Numbered from the stretch's first letter, positions 46,601-54,472 are shown. The stretch is DNA of 64,000 nucleotides from an uncultured Lachnospiraceae bacterium (GCA_902794825.1 CADBIU010000027.1:16479-80478), one strand, 5' to 3'. Notes: generated from the letters alone by a model not told the origin. Numbers and translations are program-made.

Positions 46601-47520
46601 GAGGATGCTTGTGGCGCTATGAGCCTTACGGAGATTTTTGGGAACAGCTGGAGATTCCTTTACCTGATAACGCCGAAGGTATCTGCGCGCTGGGAGACGA
46701 ACTCTTTGTGGTGGGCGGCAGTGTTTACGACATGCAGCTCGAAGGAGCGCCTGCCGACAGTGATGGAGCTTACAACGCCGGTTTCTACAAGGCGGACCTC
46801 GCACGCGGCGCGCTTGTCCGGGTTGGCGGGAAACTTCCCGATGATGCCGCCATGGAAAATCTGAAGATTACTGCAGGCAGAAACAGGATGTACATTTACG
46901 CGGAAATCGATGATAGTTTCTACGAACAGCCCGGGGAGACTTCGGAAAACGGAATTGTGTATCGAAAGACAGTCTCAGGAGGAAGGCTCTTCCGCATAGC
47001 CTATGATGGCGCTGAGAACAAGATCACTTTTGAAGAACTGACAGATACTCTCAATGAAACATTGGGGGATGACCTGCGCACGGACTACGAGTACAAGATG
47101 GGCGGGGATGTACCCGGCGAGCACTTCGCGATCGCGGGTCTTGATACGGGCGTCGCGATCATCGGATCTTCTAAAGTCGGTGAAGACGTGCATATCATAA
47201 ACGATACCGACGAGAAAGCGTTGCTTTACGACAAAGCCACTTGCTATCACAAGGCTTTCGATCCGATCGCGGCTTTCAGCGGCGGAAGGCTTTATGTGAT
47301 CGGCTACAATGGAACTGAGCCGGATATAATGTACTTCCGGTCCCAGGAAATGACGCCGCAGGCAGCAGCAAACGAAAGCGGCGCGCCCGAAGGAGCCGGC
47401 GGCAGCGTCAGCGGAGGTGGAATGGATCCCACGGTCATTGGCGGAGTGACTATCGGATTGTTTGCGGTACTGATCATTGCGCTTTCAGTCACACGCAGAA
47501 AGCACAGAGCAGATGAGTGA
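43654..47520 (+). CDS. secreted S8 family serine protease (subtilase) with propeller-like tail
   Basis: A 1288-residue protein. Residues 1-25 are a signal peptide (KK followed by a hydrophobic stretch, cleaved after an Ala region); residues about 110-150 are propeptide-like (ILQELRTNPDVIAAEPNY); a Glu/Ala-rich linker (about 150-200) follows. Catalytic residues: Asp261 in MDTGVDTDHPDL, His311 in DSHGTHVAG, Ser727 in MSGTSMAAPA. His-Ser distance is 416, much longer than in plain subtilisins, so about 250 residues are inserted. Downstream, repeats such as WSYDIEQDSWERLPLP and WRYEPYGDFWEQLEIPL look like Kelch blades, and a membrane anchor lies near residue 1265. Surface protease, role unknown. 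Confidence 0.88.
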   Translation: MKKTFIALAMCVTLAFSSNSTALAACEWSASASTTDEQKLYVEGEALAIVRGDVQLQSPGKAERIAQVSAEAIEDAIGDWNSSGYDAYRTNIALPKAILTKESGRQFAEDETFAIWSVSDRNQTTEEILQELRTNPDVIAAEPNYIAYAANEEAAEAVEAEPEEAAEEAEAETEEAETADPEEESPEEDNSEADNTEPTVTKGDLSPMQWSNGSPGSESPAIYTTPLSPTAGYTMEVPGWQEGRTNPNAPVNAGGTICIMDTGVDTDHPDLQGVLYEFTPEQQAKYGCGKYGYNASGDGRPENEQKATDSHGTHVAGIIAANWNGEGTSGIANGVKIFSVNVFGGNGTEQDIKSNVKGFQFLLDVAQEVNLKAVNCSWGTAQPIFILSVMMDELGRKGVNTVIASGNRYCDLDDSIDLGSMTNSEYVIVVDAASMDGKMTDFSCWGQGTTDVFAPGGGIFSSVTQIIREDLMGEVYSYQDNTRFIPEVTPEEHLLSGIERFDLEEPGVRFFDSNPALSGEAKEIGEINTANGFDDKRAAAIRLSDLKKEAQREHAGFSAINGYVYMAIPVSSGENVEWIGVKTAMSDGFKPNGGIDSVTCKGADGEPVEIDCLCSGALKKGYETGAFSNIYQCQWAQLSFNVKGFIDASNELHEMLQKGMEQEKINNLGIADYQGQTYLIARIGIGHVAKDSQSYECTQDTTLYFDNAAAGDADAYTGSYMFMSGTSMAAPAVTGCLGVIAKDEPANASLSEEELMEAARGRAAKLLAAVDYDEALSGLCSTGGRVNLHGQTDFARKAPLISKAQVEDRGLELSGWYFGEEGTLAIDGVEIETQTWQDNVITADIRALPNGLHVAAVTNADGAVNRAVFSTSSQDAEGRMLFERSHSVPVLYPAFIADQSHRIYGPMAISGGKIYTMTNTAKYKIVQAIWSYDIEQDSWERLPLPEGCDPQSIRDGDFASLRDRLYLYGIHLSTDESGLNVSRGCLWRYEPYGDFWEQLEIPLPDNAEGICALGDELFVVGGSVYDMQLEGAPADSDGAYNAGFYKADLARGALVRVGGKLPDDAAMENLKITAGRNRMYIYAEIDDSFYEQPGETSENGIVYRKTVSGGRLFRIAYDGAENKITFEELTDTLNETLGDDLRTDYEYKMGGDVPGEHFAIAGLDTGVAIIGSSKVGEDVHIINDTDEKALLYDKATCYHKAFDPIAAFSGGRLYVIGYNGTEPDIMYFRSQEMTPQAAANESGAPEGAGGSVSGGGMDPTVIGGVTIGLFAVLIIALSVTRRKHRADE

Positions 47521-47580
47521 TTTGCGGCTCTTGAAATGAATAGACCTGGGGAGAGAATTGCTGCCCGTAACGGAAAGATA

Positions 47581-47642
47581 AGGCGGAAAGGACAACGGCA
47601 CTTTGTTAAAAAGTGCATTTAATGGTTGTTTTTTCCGCCTGT
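47581..47642 (+). terminator. terminator-like hairpin after the protease
   Basis: AGGCGGAAAGGACAAC pairs loosely with GTTGTTTTTTCCGCCT, with an inner GCACTTT/AAAGTGC stem and a T run, 60 nt past the stop codon. Confidence 0.55.
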
Positions 47643-47684
47643 TTACAGTAAGATACTATTTGTCGAATGAAAATCATATGACAT

Positions 47685-47757
47685 GGGGGCGTAGCTCAGT
47701 TGGGAGAGCGCGACACTGGCAGTGTTGAGGTCATGGGTTCAAGTCCCACCGTCTCCA
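47685..47757 (+). tRNA. tRNA-Ala (anticodon GGC)
   Basis: A 73-nt tRNA: acceptor GGGGGCG/CGTCTCC including the G3-U70 wobble that identifies alanine tRNAs, D-arm GCTC...GAGC, anticodon stem CGACA/TGTTG with loop CTGGCAG (anticodon GGC), T-arm ATGGGTTCAAGTCCCAC, no encoded CCA. The integrase gene ends about 33 nt downstream, so the tRNA 3' end is the probable attachment site of the island. Confidence 0.9.
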
Positions 47758-47778
47758 GTTTTTGCGAAAAATGAAGTT

Positions 47779-47808
47779 CGAAAAATGCCTTATTTAAAGG
47801 CTTTTTCG
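47779..47808. terminator. terminator overlapping the integrase 3' end
   Basis: CGAAAAATGCCTT pairs with AAGGCTTTTTCG; it can end both tRNA-Ala and integrase transcripts. Confidence 0.65.
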
Positions 47809-48896
47809 GGCTTCGTCTTTTTTTGGAGATGCCGGGTGACTCCAAGGTGACTCTCAGGTGACTCGCCGAAGAAACAGATGACCTTGCAATTTGGATTTTC
47901 CTCTTCGAGCGGATCGAGCCGGAGTTCATCAATTTCACCCAGCATGCGGGATCTTTCTTTCATACGGTTGCGGTCTTTGATATAGACGTTTTTCGTAAAA
48001 TTAATATTGGTATGGCCTATCTGATCAATGATCATCGCATCGTCAACGTCAGCTGCATTTAGAATAGACGCATAGGTCTTCCGGAACTTGTGAGGGGGCC
48101 TGTACGGGATATTCAGCTCAGCACAGATCGTTCTCAGATGCCGCCTTACCTGGCTGGCCCGGACACGATTCCCAACGTAACGTTTTTTAAACCGTCCCGG
48201 TTCCTGTTTGAACAGATATCCTCCGCCGGTCTTTTCCGCGATTTCCTTGATTTCGCGGACCCATTCGAGAGCGCTATCGGGAATCGCCACACGTCTGATC
48301 CCTGCTTTTGTTTTAGCGCCTTCCCTGACTGTTTCCATCTGCTTCCCTGTAGCATCTGCCTGGGTTTCGGTCCGGCGTACGAGGATGTAACGTTCTTCCA
48401 GGTTTATATCCTCCGCAAACAAAGCAGTACATTCGCCGATGCGCTCGCCCGTATTCATTGACAGCAGGATACAGCGGGTATAGGGATCCGGATTTGAAAG
48501 GCAGTATGACTTCAAGAGCTTATATTCATCAGGATAATATACTTCCTCTTCCGTAGTGGATGTCGTATGACGGAATCCGTTTACGTCGGTACGAACATGC
48601 GAAATTACATCATCCGCTGTGTATGTGATCAAGTCCTCATCTTCTGCACGATTTAAGATCCCCTTCACTATGTATTTTATCCGCCCCAGCTCTTTCGCTG
48701 TGATCCTTTTATTAGGGTCTTCTTCTGTCGGGCTGCCTGCGTCATAAATATCCTGAAGGAAACGGGTCCATTCTTTCCGGGTGATCTTTTCAATTGATTT
48801 CTTATTGATAGCTGCATTTTTAATATACTTGTCGCATGTCTTGCGATATCTAAGAGCGGTTGAGCCTAAGATCATCCCGCGGGCGAGTTTTGCCAT
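47790..48896 (-). CDS. tyrosine recombinase / phage-type integrase (catalytic part)
   Basis: A 368-residue frame holding the core-binding and catalytic domains. The active-site landmarks are TGERIGE (first Arg), RPPHKFRKTYAS (H-x-x-R), and IGHTNINFTKNVY (last His and nucleophilic Tyr). It integrates or excises the island at tRNA-Ala. Homologous sequence continues upstream of its first ATG in the same frame (ECKKPEDVFTEWN), and its N-terminal arm is in the overlapping frame 48872-49201, so the full protein needs a -1 shift in an A7 run or is broken. Confidence 0.85.
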   Translation of the reverse strand: MAKLARGMILGSTALRYRKTCDKYIKNAAINKKSIEKITRKEWTRFLQDIYDAGSPTEEDPNKRITAKELGRIKYIVKGILNRAEDEDLITYTADDVISHVRTDVNGFRHTTSTTEEEVYYPDEYKLLKSYCLSNPDPYTRCILLSMNTGERIGECTALFAEDINLEERYILVRRTETQADATGKQMETVREGAKTKAGIRRVAIPDSALEWVREIKEIAEKTGGGYLFKQEPGRFKKRYVGNRVRASQVRRHLRTICAELNIPYRPPHKFRKTYASILNAADVDDAMIIDQIGHTNINFTKNVYIKDRNRMKERSRMLGEIDELRLDPLEEENPNCKVICFFGESPESHLGVTRHLQKKTKPEKAFK

Positions 48897-49201
48897 ATTC
48901 CATTCTGTGAAGACGTCTTCCGGCTTTTTGCATTCGGACTCCTCCTTTTTTTCTTCCTTTCCTTTTGAATCTTTATGATCTCGTTCTCAACATCTTCCCG
49001 ATTCTTTCTTTTGATCCTCCTTCCGTCGGGGAGACGGCAATACCATCTTCCGCCGCTTTCAAAGATTTTGTATTCATAGGAATCTAATAAGTTCATTCGT
49101 TCACACTCCTCGTATTGAGTGCGAATGCTGCCAAAATCTATTATGCCTGCAGCAATAGCGTAATTCAATATTTCGGAGTCTATAGTAAAATGATCGGTCA
49201 T
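48872..49201 (-). pseudogene. integrase N-terminal arm, in the -1-shifted frame
   Basis: The first 90 residues (IDSEILNYAIAAGIIDFGS, then YEYKIFESGGRWYCRLPDGR and the charged helix REDVENEIIKIQKER) match the usual start of Lachnospiraceae island integrases; the last 20 residues are off-frame. The junction is A AAA AAA G (48946-48952, minus strand); a -1 slip there joins KKK to KEESECKK and the catalytic frame. ATG 49201 with GAGGTG ahead. Either programmed frameshifting or a true mutation. Confidence 0.65.
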
Positions 49202-49255
49202 TTTCACCTCGGTGGGAAGGATGAAAGAAAGGTTGGCGTATCAAAGCTCAAAATA

Positions 49256-49309
49256 AAAACCTACAGTTCCGGCATAGCCATTGAAGGTTTAACCGGTTCC
49301 TGTAGGTTT
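49256..49309. terminator. intrinsic terminator
   Basis: AACCTACAG-TTCCGG pairs with CCGG-TTCCTGTAGGTT around a 20-nt loop. It lies just past the end of the small minus-strand ORF at 49315. Confidence 0.6.
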
Positions 49310-49314
49310 GAGGT

Positions 49315-49497
49315 CTATTCGTTCTTTCGTCTGCTAGTAGTTTTGCGGCCTTTTTGTTCAGCTGATTGTACTGAAGTCCTTATGATTTCTTTAACTGCCT
49401 CATAAGGAGTGGGGTCTTTCGTGCCGCATATGTCCCTGAGACAAAGCAGTTCATGAGCTGCTTTGTGGTTCGTCCGCTGTCTGTATCTGTTCTTCAT
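49315..49497 (-). CDS. small basic hypothetical protein
   Basis: A 60-residue ORF starting MKNRYRQRTNHKAAHELL with a DPTPYEAVKEIIR segment and a basic tail. The composition looks protein-like, similar to small accessory proteins of Lachnospiraceae mobile elements, and a terminator follows immediately; but no clear ribosome site precedes the ATG. Function unknown, possibly a regulator of excision. Confidence 0.45.
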   Translation of the reverse strand: MKNRYRQRTNHKAAHELLCLRDICGTKDPTPYEAVKEIIRTSVQSAEQKGRKTTSRRKNE

Positions 49498-49907
49498 TGC
49501 TTTAATTATCAAGGCATGCTAAGTAAGCATTTTGTGATTACGACGACATCCGTTGGACGGGAAACGCCGGGTTCTCAGAACAGCTATACCTTGTTCATCA
49601 GAACCACCTATTCAGCCAAGAGAGAATGAAAGCACAAAATACAATCACATATATGTGCTTTTAATTGTTTTGATTGTAAATCAACTACAAGCGTATGTCA
49701 AGAAAAATAATCACATTAAATAATCACATATACGTTATTATTAATTGTGAGCATGCTTTATGGTTTATTCTTTTTGAAAAGAAATGGTTGTGTTATTATA
49801 TTTATTAGGCTTTGTTTTTTTAAATGGAATACTGTGAGAAAACTATTTTAGTAGTTTTATTTCACGAGGTAGTTTTGTAATATACAGCGTTTGGATTGGA
49901 GAGCATT
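49498..49907. other. AT-rich control region of the island
   Basis: No gene is seen in this stretch. It is visibly more AT-rich than the flanks and contains repeated ATCACATATA-like sequence, the palindrome CACATATATGTG (49646-49657) and AAAGCAC/GTGCTTT arms around it. It probably holds divergent promoters for the small ORF/integrase and the XRE gene, with operators for the latter. Confidence 0.4.
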
Positions 49908-50630
49908 ATGGATGAATCTGTTAAAGCCATAAAAGGCCCTGATGATGAGCATACTCCTGAAGAAACCGTTGATAAAACGATAGAACCGGATGCTCTTCGG
50001 ATCATAAGTCAGAATTGTTCTATGGAGTATATTAAGCGATTAAGAGAATCGCCTGATACAGACATATTCAGTACTGCTTATCGCGTGGGGAGCAGGATTC
50101 GACTTATACGTAAAGCAAAAGGCCTGACACAGGCAGAGTTGGGCGAAAAAGTGGGTCTTACTGCGGACCGGGTACAAAAATACGAGAATGGAATAAGAAA
50201 ACCAAAACCTGAGCTGATTCAGGAATTTGCAACAGCATTAGGGGTAAACAGAAAAGCATTGGAAGATCCCATTACATCGGATCCGGTAGGTGCCCTGTTT
50301 GCATTATTTGAAATGGAGCTGCTGTATAACCTTAAAGTAGAGCGGTCGCCCGATAATAACAGTACTGTTTTGACATTTGGTCATGGTGTCTCTCCTCAAT
50401 TGGATGCGTTTCTGGCTGAATGGGAGAAAGCATATAAACACTTTAATGAAAAGATTAATCTTGCTTCATCTGAGAGGGAAGCAAAAGATATTGTTAATTC
50501 CTATACGAAGTGGAAATACTCTGTATCACAGGAGTCCGTTGGTGAAATGTCAAAGCAGAGTCAGAGGGAATTATTAAAAAAACAGATAGAACTGCTTAAC
50601 CAGGAGTTAGAAATACTTGGGGAAGAATAA
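49908..50630 (+). CDS. XRE family HTH transcriptional regulator
   Basis: A 240-residue protein. An acidic N-terminal region of about 55 residues precedes a clear HTH (IRLIRKAKGLTQAELGEKVG then ADRVQKYENGIRKPKPE, about residues 60-115). The C-terminal part is helical with a probable coiled coil (QSQRELLKKQIELLNQELEI). Typical of island repressors controlling excision and cargo. The frame starts at TTG 49896, but the ATG at 49908 has GGAG 7 nt upstream. Confidence 0.85.
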   Translation: MDESVKAIKGPDDEHTPEETVDKTIEPDALRIISQNCSMEYIKRLRESPDTDIFSTAYRVGSRIRLIRKAKGLTQAELGEKVGLTADRVQKYENGIRKPKPELIQEFATALGVNRKALEDPITSDPVGALFALFEMELLYNLKVERSPDNNSTVLTFGHGVSPQLDAFLAEWEKAYKHFNEKINLASSEREAKDIVNSYTKWKYSVSQESVGEMSKQSQRELLKKQIELLNQELEILGEE

Positions 50631-50693
50631 AGAGCACAGATTTATACTGTAAATTCATATAGCAGCGAACGCTGGTAACAGGCAGCGTTTTGT

Positions 50694-50726
50694 GAGGTTC
50701 CTTTACTGTGAGGAGCCTCTTTTTTT
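50694..50726 (+). terminator. intrinsic terminator of the XRE gene
   Basis: GAGGTTCC pairs with GGAGCCTC and is followed by T7. Confidence 0.8.
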
Positions 50727-50934
50727 GTGTGATCAACATTTTCTGATAAGCAATCGGCCGATAAAGTGTGAAGAACAGAGACCGAATATGATTTGGAAAT
50801 ACAAAAATTCCGGTGTTATATCCAAAAGGACAACTCAAGCGGCAAAAAATGCACGATTTTCGAGAAATTCCGATATATCTATTGTGGGCGGGGAAATTAG
50901 ATAACAAGATGCTCCCTACGAAAGGTTGGATAAC

Positions 50935-51495
50935 ATGGAAAATCGACATGATAATGATGATTTCAAGAACATGGACAACAACGGTGCTGTTTCAGTGAAA
51001 GAGAATGCAGGCTTTGCCGCGAATATTATGTTTGCAATAAGGGAGAGCAATTGGTTGCAACCGACGGGACATAATGTTTCGTGCGATCGTATCTACCATG
51101 CATTTCTCAGCATTAACGCAAACGAGAAAGGCAGCCGCAATGCCATACAAATGTATGCGCTTGTGGTTGAGAACATTACGGTAACGGCTTGTAATGCGGT
51201 AATGCTGCGGGGGATTGATATTAGGGTTAACAGACAGGATCTCCTCGGAGATATTCAAATGGCAGGATCTGCCGGGGGTGTTGATTATTACTATATTGCG
51301 GTCCCGGAAGAACCGGAAATGATAGAGGCGGCTGAATCGGCAGTACGACCGGAGTGGGGGATCATGACAGTCGATCAATCAGGCAATGTCAAGGTAATCA
51401 AGGAACCTGCCCGACTGAAGATCATCCGTCGCGAGGATGCTCTGTCTAATATCATTATCAAATTATTGGGGGACAGCGTCTTATTTATCGAATAA
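50935..51495 (+). CDS. hypothetical protein, possibly MmcB-like nuclease fold
   Basis: A 186-residue protein of unknown function. Its central part GIDIRVNRQDLLGDIQM, followed by VDYYYIAVPEEPEM and GIMTVDQSGNVKVIKEPARL, resembles the layout of MmcB/restriction-endonuclease-like proteins (E-x-K-x-S-x-x-D, then C-D-x-x-Y-x-A-V-P), with the catalytic residues apparently altered. This is a weak visual match. ATG 50935 is preferred over TTG 50926 because AAAGG is at a better distance. Confidence 0.5.
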   Translation: MENRHDNDDFKNMDNNGAVSVKENAGFAANIMFAIRESNWLQPTGHNVSCDRIYHAFLSINANEKGSRNAIQMYALVVENITVTACNAVMLRGIDIRVNRQDLLGDIQMAGSAGGVDYYYIAVPEEPEMIEAAESAVRPEWGIMTVDQSGNVKVIKEPARLKIIRREDALSNIIIKLLGDSVLFIE

Positions 51496-51634
51496 TATCG
51501 CTGTATTATTTGGCATGGCAATTCTGGCGGCCGGATTTATCTTTGGAGCACAGGTATAGATGTATCCTCCGAGCCAATAGCCATGTATCTCAACCCTTTC
51601 ATTAACACACTTATCATTCATACACTTCGTAGGA

Positions 51635-51666
51635 AAGGTGCCGGAACCATAATGCTCCGGCACCTT
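51635..51666. terminator. intrinsic terminator
   Basis: AAGGTGCCGGA and TCCGGCACCTT form a perfect 11-bp stem with a 10-nt loop, 140 nt after the 50935 gene. Confidence 0.65.
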
Positions 51667-51779
51667 ACTTCAAAAAAATCATCACTTGTTTACTTATAAA
51701 AAAACCATTCCGCTATATCCCTTATGAAAACAGAAAAAACGGAGTGTCAGAACAGGGAAACACATGGAAATTAGATCGA

Positions 51780-52110
51780 ACAGGGCAAGGGAAGCTCAGT
51801 TCAGGTCACGTATTAATTGTCTTCCGGAGCGAGTCTGAGCCGCTCCTTCAGATAATAGCGAATAAGCGAAACAGATCAGAATCCTGCGTCCGTACCGGGC
51901 GGGGAACAACGGCAAGCAGCGTTTTCTGCTTAACGGCACCGCTCAGCCGGATCGTGGCGGCGTCCGCTCCGACGATATAAGGGGCCGAAAAAATCCGATG
52001 TACGACCAGCGCGCGCCGCAGAGCGCTATATGCCCGTCAGGGCGACCCTAACGTGACAGTCCAAGGACGACATACCCAGTCTAAAACACGGGTGGGGGCA
52101 TCTTAACATG
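51780..52110 (+). other. gene-free, hairpin-rich segment (possible structured RNA)
   Basis: Within the 655-nt gap 51496-52150. GC-rich compared with its flanks and full of local stems: GGAGCG/CGCTCC (51825-51845), ATCGT/ACGAT near 51950-51976, AGCGC/GCGCT (52008-52026), GCCC-GTCA-GGGC (52032-52043). The 78-codon ORF across it lacks protein-like composition. It could be a structured ncRNA or leader of the recombinase gene; unassigned. Confidence 0.35.
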
Positions 52111-52150
52111 TAATAGGCGGAAAAAGCATTGAAGAAAGAGAGGAAGAACT

Positions 52151-53143
52151 ATGCCCAGAAAAAGGGAAAGCTTTAAGTATGCGCTCAATAAGCGGGCATT
52201 TCGAAATACAAAAAACGACAAAAATGACAACACAGAGACCACGTATAAGCGAGGCATTGATCAATTCGTTCAGTGGGCAAAAAAGCGAGGGTGCAAAACG
52301 GCGGAGGAAGTCACGAAGGAACTTATCCAGGAATATGAAGAGTATCTGGAAGGACATCCGAAGTCCTATCAACCGTCGACAATTCACACATTCCTGACAC
52401 CGGTCTGCGTTGCCGCAGGCGTGTCGATGGACGAGATCAGAAAACCGAAAAGGACAGCGGGAAGAATCGTCCGCAGCCGAGATAACGATACTGATGAAAA
52501 TAACCGCAAGAATTCGCAGGGACTCAAAGAGGAATGCAGTCCCAAATACGCGAGGGTCGTGTCGTTTCAAAAGGCGGTTGGCATCCGTCGGGCGGAACTT
52601 GCGGATTTATTGGGGATGGACCTGATCTACACGGGCGAAGACCGGTCTGTTCTTGTCCGGCAGGGTAAAGGGGGAAAAACGCAGTTGCAGCGTATTCTTC
52701 CGCAGGATGTTGATAAAGTCCGTGAGATCTTTGCCGGCATTGAAGACATGGAAAAAGTATTCAGTAAAGAGGAGCTCAATAACAAGATCGATTTTCATGG
52801 TATGCGGGCAGAAAACGCCAGAAGATGCTACGTATACTATGCGGAAAAGATCGAAGCAGAGCCGGGATTTGCAGAAGAAATGAGGCGCAAGCTGATGAAC
52901 CGCTGGCTTGACGGACATGAAAGGTTTCGTAAAACGAATCCTGATGCCTGGCTGCGGCAGAAGAAGCTTTTCGAGCGGGAAATTGACGACCGCCCCTATA
53001 GGCTTCGCGGAGACAATCTGACCAAGGCGCTGGCATCCGGATCGCCGAAGGAATATAACCGCCTGGCGCTGATGTGCGTGTCTGTGATGCATCTGGCGCA
53101 CTGGAGGCTTGATGTGACCGTGACGAATTACATTGTGAAGTAG
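52151..53143 (+). CDS. tyrosine recombinase-like protein (second)
   Basis: A 330-residue protein with an integrase SAM-like N-terminal domain (TTYKRGIDQFVQWAKKRG) and a diverged catalytic domain: GIRRAELADL (Arg), VRQGKGGKTQ (beta-hairpin Lys), DFHGMRAENARR (H-x-x-R), and HLAHWRLDVTVTNYI (His and putative nucleophile Tyr). All key residues can be aligned, so it may be active. GAGGAAG precedes the ATG. Such second recombinases are common inside Lachnospiraceae mobile elements. Confidence 0.75.
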   Translation: MPRKRESFKYALNKRAFRNTKNDKNDNTETTYKRGIDQFVQWAKKRGCKTAEEVTKELIQEYEEYLEGHPKSYQPSTIHTFLTPVCVAAGVSMDEIRKPKRTAGRIVRSRDNDTDENNRKNSQGLKEECSPKYARVVSFQKAVGIRRAELADLLGMDLIYTGEDRSVLVRQGKGGKTQLQRILPQDVDKVREIFAGIEDMEKVFSKEELNNKIDFHGMRAENARRCYVYYAEKIEAEPGFAEEMRRKLMNRWLDGHERFRKTNPDAWLRQKKLFEREIDDRPYRLRGDNLTKALASGSPKEYNRLALMCVSVMHLAHWRLDVTVTNYIVK

Positions 53144-53194
53144 CCGCACTTGCGGCCGAATTATAAGCATCTATCAGAAAAGGAGGAAGAGATA

Positions 53195-53638
53195 ATGAGA
53201 TTTGATACTGATAACATCGACTTGTTGCCTTTTAGCAGTGACACACACCTGATGCACCACCTTGGCTATCTTTTTCGCACAGACAGAGCTCAGAAGTGGA
53301 CGAACAGGCATACTGACCAGAATCGTATTATTATGAATGATTCGCTTTATGCAGTCGGTTCGACTCTGGAGAGCAGAAAAGCTACGGAAAAGATGATGAG
53401 GGACCTTATCCGGGAGCTTAAGACGGACTACAAGCACCTGTATATGTGCAGGATCGAGTGTCCCGATGATAGAGTGTATTACTTCGATGATTCGCTGTTC
53501 AGAGAAGCATCGGATATCATTCGGGGGCTTGATGAAGATCTTGCTAAGCTTGACAAGAAGATTCTGTTTGCGGTTACCCATGAGGATCAGACAAGAGAAT
53601 TCCTGCATTTTCATCTTTTGATCTTTGAAGAGCGGTAG
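53195..53638 (+). CDS. hypothetical protein with an HFH motif
   Basis: A 147-residue protein in the same direction, 51 nt after the recombinase, with AGGAGG 8 nt before the ATG. The C-terminal end reads FAVTHEDQTREFLHFHLLIF, in which HFH within a hydrophobic strand resembles the HUH motif of Rep/relaxase-type proteins, but no convincing catalytic tyrosine follows. Otherwise unrecognised. A strong terminator follows. Confidence 0.55.
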   Translation: MRFDTDNIDLLPFSSDTHLMHHLGYLFRTDRAQKWTNRHTDQNRIIMNDSLYAVGSTLESRKATEKMMRDLIRELKTDYKHLYMCRIECPDDRVYYFDDSLFREASDIIRGLDEDLAKLDKKILFAVTHEDQTREFLHFHLLIFEER

Positions 53639-53691
53639 GTAATTATTTCTGTTTACGTTTTTGAATATTGATGGTTGCTGAAACGCTGCTG

Positions 53692-53741
53692 AAATCCCCT
53701 GTGATTACTACTATATGTAGTATGACAGGGGATTTTGTTTT
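53692..53741. terminator. intrinsic terminator before the BREX locus
   Basis: AAATCCCCTGT (53692-53702) and ACAGGGGATTT (53725-53735) form a perfect 11-bp stem, with an inner TACTA/TAGTA stem, followed by a T-rich tail. It isolates the BREX operon from upstream genes. Confidence 0.85.
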
Positions 53742-53817
53742 ATCCGTTTTCTCGCCCAACCTGCGTAATCGACCTTAAATATAGAAGAATTCTGTCTCAT
53801 AGGCGTCGGTATTGCTG

Positions 53818-53823
53818 TATAAT
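53818..53823 (+). promoter_or_regulatory. -10 element of the BREX operon
   Basis: A consensus TATAAT, 41 nt before brxA; the -35 region (TCTCAT at 17-nt spacing) is weak, so an activator or low basal expression is likely. Confidence 0.45.
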
Positions 53824-53863
53824 TATAGTTGCGTTTTTATATCAAAAAATAGACAGGTATTAT

Positions 53864-54472
53864 ATGAATAGTAATCAAAGAGGCTACAGTGCAGGTGCCG
53901 TCAAGCACGCATTCTGGTTTATGGAATTCCGTAAGGTGGTTACTCTCAGAGAAGAGGGAAAAGCCTGGGAAGAAATAAAGAAGACGAACGAAGAGGAGAA
54001 CCTGTTCGGTGCGCCAACCCCTGCACGGGCAAAGCAGATTTGGAATACTGTATCAGCGAGAGTAAAGGCGTTGGACGGTAGTTTCTATCCCATTTTTGCA
54101 GATAGTGATCTGGCTTCTCAGAAGCTGTTCGCGCTTGTAGCAACTATGTCTAATGACATGTTGTTCGCGGAGTTTGTGTATGAGATCATCCGCGAGAAGA
54201 TGATCATCGGAATCAACGAGTATTCACCCAGCGATATCCGCCTGTTCTTCAAGCATAAGCAGGAACAGAGTGAGAAAGCTGCTGGATGGACGGACCAGAC
54301 ATTGGAAAGACTTGGACAGAGTTATCGGAACTTCCTATATGAAGCCGGTATGACAGATAATGGCAGAGAGATCAGAAAGATCCTCAAACCGATATTGGAT
54401 CCGGAAATGGAGAGATGGCTTGAGGATCAGCATATGGATTACTGCCTCAAAGCACTGAAAGGGGTGAGATGA
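53864..54472 (+). CDS. brxA: BREX protein BrxA (DUF1819)
   Basis: A 202-residue DUF1819 protein, the small NusB-like DNA-binding component at the head of type 1 BREX loci. Family features are the opening YSAGAVKHAFWFMEFRKV, the GKAWEEIKKTNEEENLFGAP segment and PARAKQIWNTVSARVKAL. The open frame extends to 53735, but homology begins at ATG 53864. Ribosome site weak (ACAGGT). It overlaps brxB by 4 nt. Confidence 0.88.
   Translation: MNSNQRGYSAGAVKHAFWFMEFRKVVTLREEGKAWEEIKKTNEEENLFGAPTPARAKQIWNTVSARVKALDGSFYPIFADSDLASQKLFALVATMSNDMLFAEFVYEIIREKMIIGINEYSPSDIRLFFKHKQEQSEKAAGWTDQTLERLGQSYRNFLYEAGMTDNGREIRKILKPILDPEMERWLEDQHMDYCLKALKGVR

Noticed and set aside
51481-51663. 60-codon minus ORF
   Set aside because: Its 5' end runs into an 11-bp terminator hairpin, and it lacks a ribosome site; probably not a gene.
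51744-51980. 78-codon plus ORF in the island
   Set aside because: No ribosome site, Ser/Arg-rich random composition, and the region is hairpin-rich.
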